This document shows positions 60,700 to 64,000 of a stretch of DNA of 64,000 nucleotides, piece by piece (the stretch's first letter is position 1; each line of letters starts with the position of its first letter). The translations under genes and the position numbers were made by a program. The notes beneath the pieces were generated by a model. That model was not told where the DNA came from. It worked only from the letters and a program-made list of their open reading frames with translations, and did no database searches. Source of the stretch: Candidatus Heteroruminococcus faecigallinarum (GTDB lineage: Bacteria; Bacillota; Clostridia; Oscillospirales; Ruminococcaceae); NCBI GenBank assembly GCA_904387055.1, contig CAJFKV010000002.1, positions 1 to 64,000 on the forward strand, in the 5' to 3' direction.

Positions 60700-61320
60700 A
60701 TGCCAAAGGTAGCGTATTCTGAAAAGGATCGGGAGCGCATTCGAACGGCATTGCTTTCCGTCGGCCTAGAATTGATGGCTAAACAAGGCATCCAGCATAC
60801 CACTGTAGAGCAGATTTACAAACGTGTTGGCATATCGCGCACCTTTTTCTACTCTTTTTTTGCAACAAAAGAAGATCTGATTGTAGAGGCGCTGTACTTA
60901 CAGCAGCCCAAAATCATCCAGTATGTCCAAACGTTGATGGCCGACCCCTCTTTAAGCTGGCGTGCCGCAGTGAAACAATTCCTCCATGCCTGCTGCTATG
61001 GAGAACGAAATGGCATTGCTGTTTTGACAATCGAAGAGCAGCAGCTCCTCTTCAAGCGCCTGTCAAAAGAAAGCTACCAGATCTTCCGGCAAAAGCAATT
61101 TCGCCTTTTCGGAGCAATATTGGAAACCTTCGGGATACCGGCAGATGCTGCAAAGATTCAATTGTTTACAAATCTGAGCCTGCTCGCGATGATCGTCCGC
61201 CGTGCCATCCCCCATACGCTCCCCCTGTTTGTCCCGGAAGCTGCCGACGAAACGGTTGATTTCCAGCTGAACGCCATTGTGGATGCTCTGGAGAAATTGA
61301 AAACATCCCCCGCGCCATGA
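60700..61320 (+). CDS. TetR/AcrR family regulator
   Basis: RERIRTALLSVGLELMAKQGIQHTTVEQIYKRVGISRTFFYSFFATKEDLIVEALY. Confidence 0.95.
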   Translation: MPKVAYSEKDRERIRTALLSVGLELMAKQGIQHTTVEQIYKRVGISRTFFYSFFATKEDLIVEALYLQQPKIIQYVQTLMADPSLSWRAAVKQFLHACCYGERNGIAVLTIEEQQLLFKRLSKESYQIFRQKQFRLFGAILETFGIPADAAKIQLFTNLSLLAMIVRRAIPHTLPLFVPEAADETVDFQLNAIVDALEKLKTSPAP

Positions 61321-61430
61321 TTGTTGCGGGAACAACGAAATCCGTCCGAATTTTTGTGCTGCGACCTTCTATTCAGGCGGATTTTCTCTTCCTCAAAATA
61401 AATACAATTATTCAAATTTGTTTTTAATCG

Positions 61431-61528
61431 AATGCATTCTGTCGAAGGGGTAACGATACCGCCCCTTTTGGTCCAAACATGTCCAGAAGACTCCTGGTTG
61501 GTCAGTACAACCATGGCATTCGAATGCC
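61431..61528. promoter_or_regulatory. Two palindromes sharing GCATTC/GAATGC half-sites (operator candidates)
   Basis: GAATGCATTC 61431-61440; GGCATTCGAATGCC 61515-61528. Confidence 0.55.
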
Positions 61529-61577
61529 GTGTTCCATGTACCATTCCCTTTCAAAAAACATTTAGGAGGAAAGATGT

Positions 61578-62063
61578 ATGGGATTTTTTAGCAAGCTGTT
61601 TAACGGGCCGGAAATTGACATGGAAAAAAGCAATGCGAACGCGAAGAAAATGCGCGTTCTATTTAACCATGTGGTTGCAGACGGAGACCGGTACCGGTTG
61701 ATCTTTGGCTACACCGAGGATGTAAGTCGTTTCAATTATGGCTTTGTACATGGCAGCAAAACAAAAATCGGGAATTTAATAGTTGGCTGGAGCGAGGCCG
61801 ACCAAACAATTGTGGTCGTTCCCACCGTCCCCGATCTTTCCGGATGCGGCGATCCGACCTACTATCGACGCTCCGAAATTCTGAAAGCCTACCGCAACAA
61901 GTACCCTACAGATGCTTTTATCATTTACCCGGACAAAAAAGGGTATATCGGCATCAACGCCTATGACTGGCTGGAGGATGAAAAGCTGTACGTCTATGTG
62001 TCGCAGGACGAAGAGCTGGCCGCTTTTACCGACTTCTTTATGAATCGATTCGCAACAAAGTGA
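61578..62063 (+). CDS. Hypothetical protein, 161 aa
   Basis: AGGAGG RBS before ATG; MGFFSKLFNGPEIDMEKSNANAKKMRVLFNHVV. Confidence 0.8.
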   Translation: MGFFSKLFNGPEIDMEKSNANAKKMRVLFNHVVADGDRYRLIFGYTEDVSRFNYGFVHGSKTKIGNLIVGWSEADQTIVVVPTVPDLSGCGDPTYYRRSEILKAYRNKYPTDAFIIYPDKKGYIGINAYDWLEDEKLYVYVSQDEELAAFTDFFMNRFATK

Positions 62064-62242
62064 GGGACCCGATGCCTTTTGGAGAAATTGGAGCATTCCT
62101 GCTGTTTCTTGTGGCAGTATTTTTATTTGGCAATCTGTGGTTTCATATTGTAGAAGCGATCCGGAGGACGATCAAAAAGTTATTCACACGCCACAGCAGC
62201 CCTCCGGCATGGCACACGTTCCCTTCGGACAAGGAGGAATGA
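62060..62242 (+). CDS. Small single-TM protein, 60 aa (GTG start; GTGA overlap)
   Basis: IGAFLLFLVAVFLFGNLWFHIVEAIRRTIKKLF. Confidence 0.7.
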   Translation: MRDPMPFGEIGAFLLFLVAVFLFGNLWFHIVEAIRRTIKKLFTRHSSPPAWHTFPSDKEE

Positions 62243-63432
62243 AAATGGCCGATATCAATATAGACGAGATTCGGAAGCGGGCAATGCAGGCCAAGGAGCG
62301 CGCAGCCGCCTCCATGAAAAAAACCATCGAAAAAAGCGAGGAACAGCTTGACAAGATCCTGACTTCCCACCCGGAACAGCCTGCATCGGCGCCTGCCGCT
62401 GCAGCGGAAGAACAGGCCGCCGCCAATGCCCAGCGGCAGGTGGAAATTCTCGGCCAGGTGTTCGGGCCGGACAGCATGGCTCAGATGGCTGCCAATGAGG
62501 AGCTGCTGCAAAAGATGGTAAACGACCAGATTGCGCAGGCAGCCGGCATGACGGCAGAATCTATCATGGAGCAGCTGTTTGGCGAGGAGATGGGCGTGCT
62601 GGCAGCGGCGATGGAAACGCTGGAGATGGAAGAAGAGGACGAAGAGGAGGATCGTCCCTTTGATCTGGAGCTGGAAAACCATCTCTATGCCGTCCTGGAT
62701 GAAGCGATGGCGCGGATTGAGGCGATGCCTGAACCCGAGCCGGTTCCCTATCAGAAAAACGACGTCAGGTGGGAACGGTTCGGCATCCTTCTTTCCGGCA
62801 TCGTGTCCAATCTGAACAGCCACGATCTGCATGGAATGGACGTAGAGGAACACATCCCCGTTATGGAGCAGAAAATTGTGTCCCTTGTCCGCCGCTCCTG
62901 GGGGATTGACGGCCGCAGCGATCTGCTGGATACCATCCGCTATCTGGCTCAGGATGGATACATTCTGCGGTATCAGCTCTACGGCGAAGCATCCTCGCCG
63001 GAGGAGCTGATGGACGAATCCATGGACGAGGACGACCAGGCATCTGTCCGACGTGCATGGCGGTTTGTACAGCGGTATCAGCATCAATATGCCCCTGGCT
63101 TTATGGCCGGATGGGACATTGGCCGAGCGGCGATGCTGACCCGCTGGGGCTCCTATTTGGGCTGGATCACCGAAAGCGAAGCCGTCGGCATCCTCTGGGA
63201 TCTTTCCCAAAAGGTTGTAAAGGAGCTGCACAGCTGGCGGGAATTTGCCCAGTCCTATCTTCTGGGCGGTCTCATGTGGAAACTGCTGTGCGGCGACAAT
63301 TCCGCCGAAAGCTACCTGGGCTACCTTGCCGATGCCGCCGCCGACCTGTTGACTGGAAGAACCGAGGAAGACGGCGGGCAATGGCGCGAATGTCCTTGGC
63401 CCGCCCGAAGAAAAATCGGCTTCACCGAATAA
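62239..63432 (+). CDS. DUF1266 domain-containing protein
   Basis: ATGA overlap with upstream gene; SVRRAWRFVQRYQHQYAPGFMAGWDIGRAAMLTRWGSYLGWITESEA. Confidence 0.85.
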   Translation: MKMADINIDEIRKRAMQAKERAAASMKKTIEKSEEQLDKILTSHPEQPASAPAAAAEEQAAANAQRQVEILGQVFGPDSMAQMAANEELLQKMVNDQIAQAAGMTAESIMEQLFGEEMGVLAAAMETLEMEEEDEEEDRPFDLELENHLYAVLDEAMARIEAMPEPEPVPYQKNDVRWERFGILLSGIVSNLNSHDLHGMDVEEHIPVMEQKIVSLVRRSWGIDGRSDLLDTIRYLAQDGYILRYQLYGEASSPEELMDESMDEDDQASVRRAWRFVQRYQHQYAPGFMAGWDIGRAAMLTRWGSYLGWITESEAVGILWDLSQKVVKELHSWREFAQSYLLGGLMWKLLCGDNSAESYLGYLADAAADLLTGRTEEDGGQWRECPWPARRKIGFTE

Positions 63433-63461
63433 ATCCCCCGGGGACCTTCTGCTGTTCATCC

Positions 63462-63509
63462 CAGCCGCCAGTGAAATCGGCCGTTGTCTGCCGATTTTGC
63501 CGGCGGCTG
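63462..63509. other. 48-nt two-storey hairpin (8 bp + 4/4 internal loop + 8 bp)
   Basis: CAGCCGCC-agtg-AAATCGGC-cgttgtct-GCCGATTT-tgcc-GGCGGCTG. Confidence 0.7.
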
Positions 63510-63698
63510 TCACTTATGGCCTGTCATCATCTCTGCACCGGAAATGTCGCTCCGCTTTCCGGCAGGGAAGATTCCTCACGTTGTTTCCGAGAACGGAAAA
63601 ATTCTGTCGATTTTTCTTTTTCATCTTGTGCAACCTTCCTCTTCCTGGTAAAGTGGAGATAAGGAATATTTTCATCCGACGGCAAAGGAGGTCATCCC

Positions 63699-64000
63699 AT
63701 GAAACTCACATTCTTGGGGGCGGCACGAACGGTTACCGGCAGCTGTTTCCTGTTGGAAAGCGGGGATACCCGTCTGCTGGTGGACTGCGGCCTCTTCCAG
63801 GGCCGGGACGCCGACACCCAGCTTCCCTTCCCGGTCTCCCCTTCCCAGATCGATTACCTTCTGGTCACCCATGCCCATGTGGACCACAGCGGGCGGATTC
63901 CCTGGCTGGTGAAGGAGGGCTTCCGGGGCGAGATCCTCTCCACCCCCGCCACCCGGGACCTGTGCGGCATCATGCTGCGGGACAGCGCCCACATCCAGGA
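63699..64000 (+). CDS. MBL-fold / beta-CASP-type metallo-hydrolase, truncated by window end
   Basis: MKLTFLGAARTVTGSCFLLESGDTRLLVDCGLFQG; LVTHAHVDHSGRIPWL. Confidence 0.9.
   Translation, partial: MKLTFLGAARTVTGSCFLLESGDTRLLVDCGLFQGRDADTQLPFPVSPSQIDYLLVTHAHVDHSGRIPWLVKEGFRGEILSTPATRDLCGIMLRDSAHIQ

Overview
This 64 kb chromosomal window is GC-rich. The gene content (SigH, SpoVS, BofA, YmdB, class A RNase P RNA, a T-box leader) fits a spore-forming clostridial Firmicute, probably of the Oscillospirales type (inference). About 58 protein genes are called, mostly on the minus strand. They are largely core genes: cysE-cysS, recA-recX-rimO-pgsA, rqcH, trmK, sigH, rarA-cinA, fakA, an amino-acid ABC transporter, ilvE, gdhA, secG, a type IIA topoisomerase pair, gdpP-rplI-dnaB-tilS-hpt-ftsH, nifS-nifU, rnhA and RNase J. 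The RNA genes and elements are rnpB and a T-box upstream of cysE. No tRNA, rRNA, CRISPR array, transposase or prophage was recognised. The most interesting candidates are: (1) a divergon at 21.2-22.3 kb, in which a self-cleavable-type (XRE + S24) repressor faces a two-TM small protein and 15-bp operators sit exactly inside the -35/-10 spacers of both promoters; (2) an apparent translational attenuator (leader peptide MKELRKKRAVAEVSPNLA plus an SD-sequestering stem) before a Vat-like xenobiotic acetyltransferase at 37.2-38.0 kb; (3) an AT-rich island with a TetR regulator and a 4-nt-overlap three-gene operon ending in a DUF1266 protein at 60.7-63.4 kb; (4) an A-AAA-AAG slippery heptamer where a ribbon-helix-helix gene needs a -1 shift to reach its expected stop; (5) an array of GNA-triloop mini-hairpins at 28-267; and (6) a long structured 5' leader before RNase J. 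Large plus-strand ORFs antisense to core genes are treated as GC-rich artefacts.
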